A DNA stretch of 64,000 bases, from NCBI GenBank assembly GCA_905221605.1, contig CAJNDS010001079.1, positions 310,001 to 374,000 of the forward strand, given 5' to 3'. This document shows, piece by piece, positions 38,648-49,000 of this stretch. Source of the stretch: Symbiodinium natans (lineage: Eukaryota > Sar > Dinophyceae > Suessiales > Symbiodiniaceae). Numbering within the stretch: position 1 is the stretch's first letter; each line of letters starts with the position of its first letter. The translations under genes and the position numbers were made by a program. The notes under the pieces were generated by a model, which was not told the origin of the DNA, made no database searches, and saw only the letters and a program-made list of their open reading frames with translations.

Positions 38648-39268
38648 GATAGGCGAGGGCGGATATAGGTGGTGCAGTTGTTGAGCACTAGGCTTGGGTC
38701 GACACAAATGCCTGCGACCAGCATGCCACATCGCCCAGTAGAGAGCTGTGCTCTCAAGATTCCATCCTGACCGCCGAATCGCGCCACATGCAAGAAAACG
38801 GCTTCTCATGTTCTCCCCAGAACTGCTCACAAAACTCAACCTGCACACAACCTCGAAAGCCTAGAGGATGACCACAAAGCAACACGTAGGTCACTCATGA
38901 TTGGTTATTCACAAGGGAGCTGTCGAGGTTCCAGGGTGTAGTCTGAATACTAGGTCCAGAAAGCATGCTTTCTTTTCCCCTGGAGTCACATGGAGTCACG
39001 TCGCTCAAACTGCAACGAGAGTCTCGGTGAGCTGGCAGCAGAAGTGCTTCAGCTAGCTGGATGCACGCCAGGCGCGTGGAACAGCCCTATACAAGTTGTA
39101 CAAATCACACAAGTCTCTTCTTCGTCGCTACTACAGAGAGTTTTCTCGATTTACAAGTCACAAAACTGGCGGCGCTCGGTACCTCCGAGACACGAATGCC
39201 GCCATGAAGGTGGCGTGGACACCGGGCCTGCCCGGTGTGCTTGACAGTGCCATCTGGAAAAATCGGGC

Positions 39269-39811
39269 CTAGGCCACAACCGCACGAATCAGCGACAGAA
39301 GACCTGCCAGGAGAATGGTCGAAGCACGGCAAGCGTTGGACTCTGCCTCGGTGTCCGAGCACGCATGGCATTGATGTGACCAGGTAGCATCCGGGAAGGC
39401 AAGCTTGCACGCACCCTCGTTGCTGATGTCGCAGTGGCAGCCTGACTCTGCCCCATCTCCTGGCACGTAGCAGCCCCATGAGGATGTGTGGCAGCAAGAC
39501 CAGCATTCATGGGTCCACTGCTTGCCGCTTGTCTCACCGCAGACACGCTCAGAGACCTTACAGTCACAATCGTGAGAAGCTTCCACGAAACAACCCCAAG
39601 AGTAAGATTTCTGGCAGGTGGGGTGCTGCACGTTTGTCGCGGAGTCACATGTCCTGCAGCTATCTGTCCACGTTCCTCCCTGCGAGTGACAGGCAGCCTC
39701 CGTGACTGTACAGTCGCACTTGTGCTGTTGGACATCGTAGCAACCAATGCCGCTGCCTGCATGCACGTGCACGATCTGCAGCAACAGGAGCTGGAGCATC
39801 CGGGAGGACAT
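39269..39811 (-). CDS. Secreted Cys-rich protein, tandem copy 2
   Basis: Same 180-residue product as copy 1, with one change seen in the tail (GLLSLIRAVVA instead of GLPSLIRAVVA), which leaves the hydrophobic C-terminus intact. The upstream spacer has lost bases relative to copy 1, shifting its reading frame, which supports the MSSR start. Confidence 0.8.
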   Translation of the reverse strand: MSSRMLQLLLLQIVHVHAGSGIGCYDVQQHKCDCTVTEAACHSQGGTWTDSCRTCDSATNVQHPTCQKSYSWGCFVEASHDCDCKVSERVCGETSGKQWTHECWSCCHTSSWGCYVPGDGAESGCHCDISNEGACKLAFPDATWSHQCHACSDTEAESNACRASTILLAGLLSLIRAVVA

Positions 39812-40428
39812 GATAGGCGAGGGCGGAATAGGTGGTGCAGTTGCTGAGCACTAGGCTTGGGTCGACACAAATGCCTGCGACCAGCATGCCACATCGCCCA
39901 GTAGAGAGCTGTGCTCTCAAGATTCCATCCTGGCCGAATCGCGCCACATGCAAGAAAACGGCTTCTCATGTTCTCCCCAGAACTGCTCACAAAACTCAAC
40001 CTGCACACAACCTCGAAAGCCTAGAGGATGACCACAAAGCAACACGTAGGTCACTCATGATTGGTTATTCACAAGGGAGCTGTCGAGGTTCCAGGGTGTA
40101 GTCTGAATACTAGGTCCAGAAAGCATGCTTTCTTTTCCCCTGGAGTCACATGGAGTCACGTCGCTCAAACTGCAACGAGAGTCTCGGTGAGCTGGCAGCA
40201 GAAGTGCTTCAGCTAGCTGGATGCACGCCAGGCGCGTGGCACAGCCCTATACAAGTTGTACAAATCACACAAGTCTTTTCTTCGTCGCTACTACAGAGAG
40301 TTTTCTCGATTTACAAGTCACAAAACTGGCGGCGCTCGGTACCTCCGAGACACGAATGCCGCCATGCAGGTGGCGTGGACACCGGGCCTGCCCGGTGTGC
40401 TTGACAGCGCCATCTGGAAAAATCGGGC

Positions 40429-40971
40429 CTAGGCCACAACCACACGAATCAGCGACGGAAGACCTGCCAGGAGAATGGTCGAAGCACGGCAAGCATTGGA
40501 CTCTGCCTCGGTGTCCGAGCACGCATGGCATTGATGTGACCAGGTAGCATCCGGGAAGGCAAGCTTGCACGCACCCTCGTTGCTGATGTCGCAGTGGCAG
40601 CCTGACTCTGCCCCATCTCCTGGCACGTAGCAGCCCCATGAGGATGTGTGGCAGCAAGACCAGCATTCATGGGTCCACTGCTTGCCGCTTGTCTCACCGC
40701 AGACACGCTCAGAGACCTTACAGTCACAATCGTGAGAAGCTTCCACGAAACAACCCCAAGAGTAAGATTTCTGGCAGGTGGGGTGCTGCACGTTTGTCGC
40801 GGAGTCACATGTCCTGCAGCTATCTGTCCACGTTCCTCCCTGCGAGTGACAGGCAGCCTCCGTGACTGTACAGTCGCACTTGTGCTGTTGGACATCGTAG
40901 CAACCAATGCCGCTGCCTGCATGCACGTGCACGATCTGCAGCAACAGGAGCTGGAGCATCCGGGAGGACAT
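40429..40971 (-). CDS. Secreted Cys-rich protein, tandem copy 3
   Basis: Same product; the tail reads GLPSLIRVVVA. All Cys of the three modules are kept. Gene spacing to copy 2 is 617 nt (39812-40428), enough for a short promoter or trans-splice region. Confidence 0.8.
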   Translation of the reverse strand: MSSRMLQLLLLQIVHVHAGSGIGCYDVQQHKCDCTVTEAACHSQGGTWTDSCRTCDSATNVQHPTCQKSYSWGCFVEASHDCDCKVSERVCGETSGKQWTHECWSCCHTSSWGCYVPGDGAESGCHCDISNEGACKLAFPDATWSHQCHACSDTEAESNACRASTILLAGLPSLIRVVVA

Positions 40972-41589
40972 GATGGGCGCGGGCGGATATGGGTGGTGCA
41001 GTTGCTGAGCACTAGGCTTGGGTCGACACAAATGCCTGCGACCAGCATGCCACATCGCCCAGTAGAGAGCTGTGCTCTCAAGATTCCATCCTGACCGAAT
41101 CGCGCCACATGCAAGAAAACGGCTTCTCATGTTCTCCCCAGAACTGCTCACAAAACTCAACCTGCACACAACCTCGAAAGCCTAGAGGATGACCACAAAG
41201 CAACACGTAGGTCACTCATGATTGGTTATTCACAAGGGAGCTGTCGAGGTTCCAGGGTGTAGTCTGAATACTAGGTCCAGAAAGCATGCTTTCTTTTCCC
41301 CTGGAGTCACATGGAGTCACGTCGCTCAAACTGCAACGAGAGTCTCGGTGATCTGGCAGCAGAAGTGCTTCAGCTAGCTGGATGCACGCCAGGCGCGTGG
41401 AACAGCCCTATACAAGTTGTACAAATCACACAAGTCTCTTCTTCGTCGCTACTACAGAGAGTTTTCTCGATTTACAAGTCACAAAACTGGCGGCGCTCGG
41501 TACCTCCGAGACACGAATGCCGCCATGCAGGTGGCGTGGACACCGGGCCTGCCCGGTGTGCTTGACAGCGCCATCTGGAAAAATCGGGC

Positions 41590-42132
41590 CTAGGCCACAA
41601 CCACACGAATCAGCGACGGAAGACCTGCCAGGAGAATGGTCGAAGCACGGCAAGCATTGGACTCTGCCTCGGTGTCCGAGCACGCATGGCATTGATGTGA
41701 CCAGGTAGCATCCGGGAAGGCAAGCTTGCACGCACCCTCGTTGCTGATGTCGCAGTGGCAGCCTGACTCTGCCCCATCTCCTGGCACGTAGCAGCCCCAT
41801 GAGGATGTGTGGCAGCAAGACCAGCATTCATGGGTCCACTGCTTGCCGCTTGTCTCACCGCAGACACGCTCAGAGACCTTACAGTCACAATCGTGAGAAG
41901 CTTCCACGAAACAACCCCAAGAGTAAGATTTCTGGCAGGTGGGGTGCTGCACGTTTGTCGCGGAGTCACATGTCCTGCAGCTATCTGTCCACGTTCCTCC
42001 CTGCGAGTGATAGGCAGCCTCCGTGACTGTACAGTCGCACTTGTGCTGTTGGACATCGTAGCAACCAATGCCGCTGCCTGCATGCACGTGCACGATCTGC
42101 AGCAACAGGAGCTGGAGCATCCGGGAGGACAT
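41590..42132 (-). CDS. Secreted Cys-rich protein, tandem copy 4 (C41Y)
   Basis: Same product and same tail as copy 3, but Cys41 (TEAAC) is Tyr (TEAAY), so module 1 loses one disulphide partner. This is the 5'-most gene of the array in transcription order. Sequence upstream of it diverges from the other spacers after about 42300. Confidence 0.8.
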   Translation of the reverse strand: MSSRMLQLLLLQIVHVHAGSGIGCYDVQQHKCDCTVTEAAYHSQGGTWTDSCRTCDSATNVQHPTCQKSYSWGCFVEASHDCDCKVSERVCGETSGKQWTHECWSCCHTSSWGCYVPGDGAESGCHCDISNEGACKLAFPDATWSHQCHACSDTEAESNACRASTILLAGLPSLIRVVVA

Positions 42133-42309
42133 GATGGGCGCGGGCGGATATGGGTGGTGCAGTTGCTGAGCACTAGGCTTGGGTCGACACAAATGCCTGC
42201 GACCAGCATGCCACATCGTCCAGTAGAGAGCAATGCTCTCAAGATTCCATCCTGACCGAACCGCGCCACATGCCAGAAAACCGGCTTCTCATGTTCTCCC
42301 CAGAACTGC

Positions 42310-42587
42310 GCACGAAACCCAAAAGCCTAAACCCCATGCACCGAGCGCGCGCCTCAAGCGCAAGTCCAGCTTCGTCAGCATGACCTGCACACTCGCAGGC
42401 TCGCGGGGGAAGTATAAGGAGAGCAGCCTATTCGCCCTGAACCCTAAACTTTAAACCCGAATTCCTAAACACTAACCCTAAACCCTAAGTCTAAACCCTA
42501 AACCCTAAACTCGAATTCCTAAACCCCAAACCCGAAACCCGAAACCCTGAACCAAAAAAACCCAAACACGAAAGCCTCAATCCCCAC
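42310..42587. repeat. Degenerate CCCTAAA tract
   Basis: Mixed CCCTAAA and CCCGAAA units (42435-42560), right after the end of the gene array. Confidence 0.85.
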
Positions 42588-42654
42588 CTGGATGGTGGCA
42601 AAGACCAGCGCCACACAGACGGCGGCCACACCGGCATGCTGGCCTCCCAGGAAC
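42588..42654 (-). CDS. Candidate orphan exon, one membrane segment
   Basis: 67 nt with a TGTCAG|GTTC acceptor and an ATCCAG|GTGG donor. The frame is FLGGQHAGVAAVCVALVFAT, ending IQ, a good membrane helix. Telomere-like tracts on both sides. May share a gene with the exon at 43540-43609. Confidence 0.5.
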
Positions 42655-42673
42655 CTGACATCGGATGCTTGGG

Positions 42674-43130
42674 ATAGGGTTTAGGGTTTAGGGTTTAGGG
42701 TTTAGGGTTTAGGGTTTAGGGTTTAGGGTTTAGGGTTTAGGGTTTAGGGTTTAGGGTTTAGGGTCTAGGGTCTAGGGTGTAGGGTTTAGGGTTTAGGGTT
42801 TAGGTTTAGGGTTTGGGGTTAAGGGTTGAGGGTTGAGGGTCGAGGGTTGAGGGTTGAGGGTGGAGGGTGGAGGGTCGAGGGTTGAGGGTTCAACCCTGGG
42901 TTGAAAGTTGAGGGTTGAGGGTTTAGGGTTTAGGGTTTAGGGTTGAGGGTTTAGAGTTTAGGTTTAGGGTTTAGGGTTTAGGGTTTAGGGTTTAGGGTTT
43001 AGGGTTTAGGGTTTAGGGTTTAGGGTTTAGGGTTTAGGGTTTAGGGTTTAGGGTTTAGGGTTTAGGGTTTGGGGTTTGGGGTTTGGGGCTTAGGGTTTGG
43101 GGTTTAGGGTTTAGGGTTTAGGGCTTGGGG
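42674..43130 (+). repeat. Long TTTAGGG region with TTGAGGG block
   Basis: TTTAGGG arrays (42674-42830 and 42920-43130) flank a block of TTGAGGG and GGAGGGT variants (42825-42920), the last bearing a small palindrome GGGTTCAACCCTGGGTTGAA. Confidence 0.93.
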
Positions 43131-43539
43131 TCTACTTCCTAGTTCTAAGCAGAGAGTTGGGGCCTCCGGGCCCCCAGATACTTCCCTAAAGACTCACAAA
43201 CAAAGGTGGGTTCAGGGTGTAGGGTTGAGGGTTTAGGGTAAGGCACAAACCCTAAACCCTAAACCCTAACTCCAAACTTCCCTACCAAGAACCGGCTTTT
43301 TCGGATCTCGGTGCGAACCTGGGGGGGACAGAACCCTTTTGGGGCCTCGTAGGGCCTGAGAACTTGGGTAATTTCCTAAATTATGAGCCCATTGTTGGGG
43401 TGCCCATTCTAAGGCGGCACCCTTTTAAAAGGTACCCCAAAAAAGGGACCCCTAAATTAGAGAATAAACCCTAAACCCTAAACCCTAAACCCTAAACCCT
43501 AAACCCTAAACTTTAAACCCTAAACCCTACACAACGAAC
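43131..43539. repeat. Unique island with inverted GGTACCCC motif and CCCTAAA tract
   Basis: The island 43140-43465 holds a MITE-like segment (GGGGTGCCCATT...AAAGGTACCCC, 43395-43440). CCCTAAA array 43465-43530. No gene. Confidence 0.6.
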
Positions 43540-43609
43540 CTAGATCTCAAGTTGTCGCTCCATGATGCCAAGCCACGAGCCCAGCGCCCAGTAGAGGCAG
43601 CTGTACAGC
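43540..43609 (-). CDS. Candidate C-terminal exon, membrane protein
   Basis: 70 nt with TTTGCAG|GCTG acceptor; reads LYSCLYWALGSWLGIMERQL, then EI and a TAG stop. It looks like the last membrane segment and tail of a transporter. A possible preceding exon (FAFALAFME|GTGAGG) is near 43750. Confidence 0.5.
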
Positions 43610-43624
43610 CTGCAAAGGGTGCCC

Positions 43625-43800
43625 GGGATCTTTCGGGTTTAGGGTTTAGGGTTTAGGGTTTAGGGCTTAGGGTTTAGGGTTTAGGGCTAGGATTTAGGGT
43701 CAAGGGTTCAGGGCAGGGTTGGTGGGCCCACCTCACCTCCATGAAAGCGAGAGCGAAGGCAAAAGCGAAAGGGGGGGTGGTCTAGGAGTTCTAGTGGTTA
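43625..43800. repeat. TTTAGGG tract and short unique piece
   Basis: TTTAGGG units 43635-43700 and a GAAAGCGA-rich piece (43740-43780). Confidence 0.8.
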
Positions 43801-46040
43801 TCCGCCGACCCCAGCTGGAGCGGGGGCGGCGTCAGTGAAGACCCATAGTGCGCTCCATTCCCTGAGTTCCCATGGCCTCAGCACGCCCAAACCCTCGCCG
43901 GTACTCCATTCCCTGAGTTCGTTCCCGTGCATGCCCAAACCCCCGTCGCTCATGGCCTCAGCACGCCCAAACCCACCCCCACCCCCAACCCCTTTCCACA
44001 CTTCCAGCTGGCTCCACCCCCACCCCCAACCCCCACCCCCACCCCCACCCCCAACCGCCCCCACCCCCACACTGGACCCATGGCTCCTGGCCCCATTGGC
44101 TCATGGTCCACGGCCCATGGATGTGGCTTCTCAGCTGACTTTAAAGGGCCCCAGTGCATGCCCGCCCCCTCCGCCCGCTGCCCGCTCCGCCCTCCGCCCT
44201 TCCAGCTCCGCCTACTCCCCCCTTGGCCCATGCTCCCACTCTCCATCCCCTCGACCTCCCCCGCTTGGCCCGCTTGCTCTACCCCACCACCCACGCACCA
44301 CCGTTCCCCGCCCATCCGCCCTTCCCGCTCTCCCCTTGCCCAAGCCCCCCACGCACCCCGCCATGCTTCTCATGGACCCATGGCTCCTGGTCCCATTCTT
44401 TATCCCTCGACCTGCATGGCTGCCAATGCTGGTCCTAGCATACTCCCCCCTTGCCCAAGCCCCCCACGCACCCCGCCATGCTTCTCATGGACCCATGGCT
44501 CCTGGTCCCATTCTTCATCCCTCGACCTGCATGGCTGCCAATGCTGGTCAAAAAAATGGCCCCTGCTCCACCCCCACCCCCAACCCCCACCCCCACCCCG
44601 CACGCACCCTGCCACCCCCAACCCCCAACCCCCACCCCCACCCCCACGCACCCACACTTCCAACCCCCACCCCCACCCCCCCACGCACCCCTGGACCCAT
44701 GGCTCCTGGCCCCATTGGCTCATGGTCCACGGCCCATGGATGTGGCTTCTCAGCTGACTGTAAAGGCCCAATTCATGCCCGACCCTCCGCCCGCCCTCCG
44801 CCCTTCCAGCTCCGCCTACTCCCCTTTGGCCCATGCTCCCACTCTCCATCCCCTTGACCTACCCCTCATGGACCCAGCTCCCTTAACCCCTCACGGACCC
44901 TGCATGCCCCTCATGGACGCATGGCTCCTGGCCCCATGGCTCCCCTCCGCCCCTACCCCCACCACCCACGCACCCGCTCCCCGCCCATCCGCCCTTCCCG
45001 CTCCGCATACATTCCCCTTGCCCAAGCCCCCCACGCACCCCGCCATGCTTTTCATGGATCTATGGCTCCTGGTCCTATTCTTCATCCCTTGAGCTGCTCC
45101 ACCCCCACCCGCAACCCCCACCCCCACCCCGCACGCACCCTGCCCCGCCGCCCGTGCTTGTCATGGGCCCCTTGCTCCCATGACTTTAAAGGGCCCCAGT
45201 GCATGCCCAACCCTCCGCCCGCTCCGCCCGCTCCGCTCGCTCCGCCCTTCCGCCTACTCCCCTCTGGCCCATGCTCCCACTCTCCATCCCCTTGACCTAC
45301 CCCTCATGGACCCAGCTACCCCTGGACCCATGGCTCCTGGCCCCATGGCTCCCCATGGCTCAGCCCATGGATGTGGCTTCTCAGCTGACTTTAAAGGCCC
45401 CAGTGCATGCCCGGGCCCTCCGCCCGCTCCGCCCGCTCCGCCCGCTCCGCCCTCCGCCCTTCCAGCTCCGCCTACTCCCCTTTGGCCCATGCTCCCACTC
45501 TCCATCCCCTTGACCTACCCCTCATGGACCCAGCTCCCTACCCCTTACCCCTCACGCACCCTGCCCCGCCGCCCATGCACCCGCTCCCCCCATCCGCCCT
45601 TCCCGCTCCGCATACTTTCCCCTTGCCCAAGCCTCATCCCTCGACCTGCATGGCTGCCAATGCTGGTCCTATATATGGCCCCTGCTCCACCCCAACCCCC
45701 AACGTACGCACCCTGCACCCCCAACCCCCACCCCCACCCACCCACACTTCCAACCCCACCCCCACCCCCCACGCACCCCGCCCCCCACTGAACCCATCAT
45801 GGCTCCTGGCCGCATTCCAGTGCATGCCCGGGCCCTCCGCCCTCCGCCCTTCCAGCTCCGCCTTCTCCCCTCTGCCCATGCTCCCACTCTCCATCCCCTT
45901 GACCTACCCCTCATGGACCCAGCTCCCTACCCCTTACCCCTCACGCACCCATGCCCCTCATGGACCCATGGCTCCTGGCCGCATGGCTCCCCATTCATTA
46001 TGGTCCACGGCCCAAGCAGGTGGCTTCTCAGCCCCTACGT
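43800..46040. repeat. C-rich satellite (CCCCCA and larger modules)
   Basis: Short CCCCCAACCC/CCCCCACC runs alternate with longer modules that recur about four to five times: one with CATGGCTCCTGGCCCCATTG, one with CTCCGCCCTTCCAGCTCCGC and one with CTCTCCATCCCCTTGACCTA. The composite unit is roughly 0.3-0.7 kb. Long open frames on both strands (up to 340 codons, Pro/His/Ala-rich) arise only because the DNA lacks A/T stops; copies are not kept in one frame. Confidence 0.9.
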
Positions 46041-46469
46041 TGGCGGTAGCCATTAAATAGACATCAAAGACGAAGAAGCCATCGTGGACAAACAAAACAT
46101 GCGCTCTCAAAAACAACACGAAAGAGTGCTGAGTGCGTAGTTGCTTTCCTCGGGACATGACTCTACGCCCACAAAAAGTCAGTATATCGGCGTCGCTCGC
46201 ATCATGCAAGGGGCTCTTAAACGACCTGCGCCAGCAACCAGACGCTCTAACAACCCAGAACCCTAAACCCTAAACCCGAAACCCTAAACCCTAAACCCTA
46301 ACCCTAAACCCTAAACCCTAAACGCTAAACCCTAAACCTAAACCCTAAACCCTAAACCCTAAAACCTAAACCCTAAACCCTAAACCCTAAACCCTAAACA
46401 TAACAACCCACACCGCACGAGAACCTCAACTTCAGGACCTCGAGAGTGTAGTCTTCGGGGGTTCTTGAA
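46041..46469. repeat. Unique piece then CCCTAAA tract
   Basis: Unique sequence 46041-46255 with no gene, then a CCCTAAA array 46258-46400. Confidence 0.85.
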
Positions 46470-46600
46470 CTTGGTAGCCCAATAACTTGGGATGTTCCCC
46501 CTTATATCCTTTTTTTCAGGGTGCCGTACTATGTGGGAAAGGATCTCTAGTGTAGAGAACGACCCATATCCGATATCCCTAAACCATAAGGATATTCCGT
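46470..46600. mobile_element. Joined left ends of family A and family B elements
   Basis: CTTGGTAGCCCAATAAC (family A left end) is followed directly by TTGGGATGTTCCCCCTTATA (family B left end). The right ends are not clear, so the copy may be broken. Confidence 0.55.
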
Positions 46601-46883
46601 ACATCACATCAGGGTCCCCACTGCAGAATAACAGATTCTTCCCTAACTAAGGTCCATGGGGAGTGAGCCTAAAAGCCCTGGAAGGCCGGATTCCCAAAAC
46701 CCAAAAGACCTGAAACGGAAAGCCAAAAGATGGGTTCATCTCAATCAACCTCTGCAAATCCAAGGGCCCCCACAGCGAGTTCGCCCCGCAGAAGAGGCTC
46801 ACGCGGGCATATGCGTCGTAGGCCTGATGGGTTGAGGGTTTAGGGTTTGGGGTTGAGGGTTGGTGGTTTAGGGCGTAGGGATA
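46600..46883. other. Unique island
   Basis: About 280 bp with no recognised gene; a short TTTAGGG-like piece near 46830-46880. Confidence 0.4.
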
Positions 46884-46958
46884 CTTGATGGTTCATGGGT
46901 AGTTATATGCAAGTACCTTAGCCATGACCCGGCTTATAACTACCCGAGAACCTTTAAG
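46884..46958. mobile_element. TIR element, family C, copy 3 (short)
   Basis: Ends CTTGATGGTTCATGGGTAGT and the reverse complement of CTTAAAGGTTCTCGGGTAGT, only about 30 bp apart inside. 75 bp in total. Confidence 0.7.
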
Positions 46959-47460
46959 TAGGGTTTACGGTTCGGAGAGGGACGGTGTTTAGGGGGTTAG
47001 GGACTCCGGGACTGCAACCCCCACACATGAAACCCGATCTTGTCCCCTAAAGCAGACGCCAAGCCCCCGAAACTGTCGGCACTAAAGTCACTAAACATAA
47101 CTCTGACTGAGCCCACACCCATGAGCCCCACACCCTAAACCCTAAACCCTAAACCCTAAACCCTAAACCCTAAACCCTAAACCCTAAACCCTGAACCCTG
47201 AACCCTGAACCCTGAACCCTGAACCCTGAACCCAAAACCAAAACCCTAAACCCTACATGAAGTGGCTGAATGTTTCAAGGGCTCGCCTGCCAGTTCAGCT
47301 GCACACGTCGGTAGAGGCGGATGTGCTCCAGCCTCACTTTCTTTGCCGCCCCCCAAGTCATGGCAGGTGCTTGGGGCTGCTTGAAGGTTGAAGCTTAACC
47401 CTAAACCCTAAACCCTAAACCCTAAACCCTAAACCCTAAACCCTAAACCCTAAACCCTAT
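46959..47460. repeat. Telomere-like tracts with TTCAGGG block
   Basis: CCCTAAA 47130-47190 turning into CCCTGAA units 47190-47235 (a homogeneous variant block), and CCCTAAA again at 47400-47460. No gene in the islands. Confidence 0.88.
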
Positions 47461-48431
47461 ACGTATCAAATGACCGTAGGTCTCCCCCTTCTTTGGATTA
47501 CAAGGCTGAAGGGAGTTGATAACTGAGTTTCGGCGCGCTGCCACGAACTTGCTGGTATGTTCAGGGCTTAGGGTTGAGGGTTTAGGGTGTAGGGCTTAGG
47601 GTTTAGGGTTTAGGGTTTAGGGTTTAGGGTTTAGGGTTTAGGGTTTAGGGTTTAGGGTTTAGGGTCCTATGTACTCAACTACGCGAGCCTCTGAAAAGGC
47701 GAGAGCCAACTTGTCACTGTCTGCGTTGGGCTGCTGTCGTGGACGGCCCGCTGCGTAACGAAACAACACAAATCTTCAACGTTCCGCAACCAAGCATGTG
47801 CACGAAAGGCTGCCACCCACAATCCTAAACCCTCGGCCTCAGCCCTGGAATTTCAGCATGTTCACCGATCTTCCCCGGCTGATGCTGCACAGTCCTCATG
47901 GGGTTTGGGGCTTCAGAGAGACTGTTGGGTTTAAGTGTTTTTGGGGAATGGGACAACCAAACATACCCGAACATACTCTTCTCGCCCTCAGGGCCGCGGC
48001 ATTGCTGTAGGCATCACAGTGTCCTCGGATCTCCGAGGCAAACTTGCTGCCGAAGTTGCGAGTGTGATGAAGGCTGCAAGGGACCACACCCTATAGTAGA
48101 AAAGGCGTGCTCTATTAGAGGCTCTATTCCTTCAGTATTGGGCTCCCGTGGGCCTGCGCAATGCGAGACATGAAGCTAGGGGTCGCGGGCGTGTCATGGC
48201 TCAAGTCAGACCTGAAGCCTGCTAATCTTGAGCGTGAGACTCAACCCCGGTTTCGGGTTCAAGGCTTCGATTTTAGGGCTTAGGGCCGATGGTCTACTTG
48301 GGTGTAGGGTCTAGTTCCAGGGCTTAGGCACCCTTGAAACCTGCGCCCCAGCAACCCTCAAGTCCACGCTCCCCCGGTGGTGCGGCCGTGTCTCTGCCGG
48401 ATTGCCAATGAAGCCTGACTTCAAGGTTCAT
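47461..48431. other. Unique islands and TTTAGGG tract; possible exons
   Basis: TTTAGGG tract 47580-47665. On the minus strand the island 47670-47760 reads PNADSDKLALAFSEARVVEY and the island 47960-48080 reads RNFGSKFASEIRGHCDAYSN; both look protein-like, but borders and frame are not certain. Confidence 0.4.
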
Positions 48432-48555
48432 AGGTATAGGGTTTAGGGTTTAGGGTTTAGGGTTTAGGGCTTAGGGTTTAGGGTTTAGGGTTTAGGGTTT
48501 AGGGTTTAGGGTTTAGGGTTTAGGGTTTAGGGTTTAGGGTTTAGGGTTTAGGGTT
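48432..48555 (+). repeat. TTTAGGG tract
   Basis: About 18 units with one CTTAGGG. Confidence 0.96.
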
Positions 48556-49000
48556 CTTAAGCACACTGATCTTTTTCAGGTGCTAAAGGCTACCATGCAC
48601 ACGTATGTATGCAGTATGCATCTAGGCATCCGTGTCTCTTTGCCTCACCCCCCCCCCCCCCCCGCATATGAGGTAGGGCTTTCAATTAATGACATCCCCA
48701 AAAGGACACCCCAATACACCAATGTTGATAAAGCAGTTATATATATATATATAGGTATGAGCCCGCCGCCTTTAGGGTCTATTTAGCTTTGGGTTTTTCT
48801 TATTGCTTAAAAAGAGCGAATATAAATATCGTAATACAAAAATACATATTTACACCTACATATGGCACGCAAATCTCATGCCCAGCGGTTCTAGGCCTAG
48901 CCGCACGCCATTACGAACTGCGAATTTCTGGTTGTTCTTATTTTCATTTGTTTCTCTTTGCTATCTGTGTATGCGTGTTCTTTTTTCAGCCTGCGTGAAA
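48556..49000. other. Unique sequence with poly-C and (TA)n
   Basis: Poly-C run 48649-48663 and a (TA)n run about 48738-48752. No gene. It marks the change from telomere-rich DNA to satellite DNA. Confidence 0.5.

Larger units (their letters stand above)
37761..42300. repeat. Four-copy tandem array, period about 1.16 kb, each unit holding one gene
   Basis: Stop codons of the four genes lie at 38105, 39269, 40429 and 41590, so the unit lengths are 1164, 1160 and 1161 bp. Coding parts are almost identical; differences are mostly small indels in the spacer. No telomere-like tract occurs inside the array, in contrast to everything around it. Confidence 0.97.

Noticed and set aside
38647-38848. 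Longer start (MCRLSF...) for the Cys-rich genes
   Set aside because: The extra 67 codons are broken by frame-changing indels in copy 2 and would bury the signal peptide.
37815-42454. Plus-strand frames antisense to the Cys-rich genes (75-148 codons)
   Set aside because: They mirror the real minus-strand genes and the spacer; no signal peptide or domain, and their ends vary with indels.
43835-45092. Long Pro/His/Ala-rich open frames on the plus strand (up to 340 codons) and Gly-rich frames opposite
   Set aside because: Open only because the satellite lacks stop triplets; repeat modules shift frame between copies and no domain is visible.
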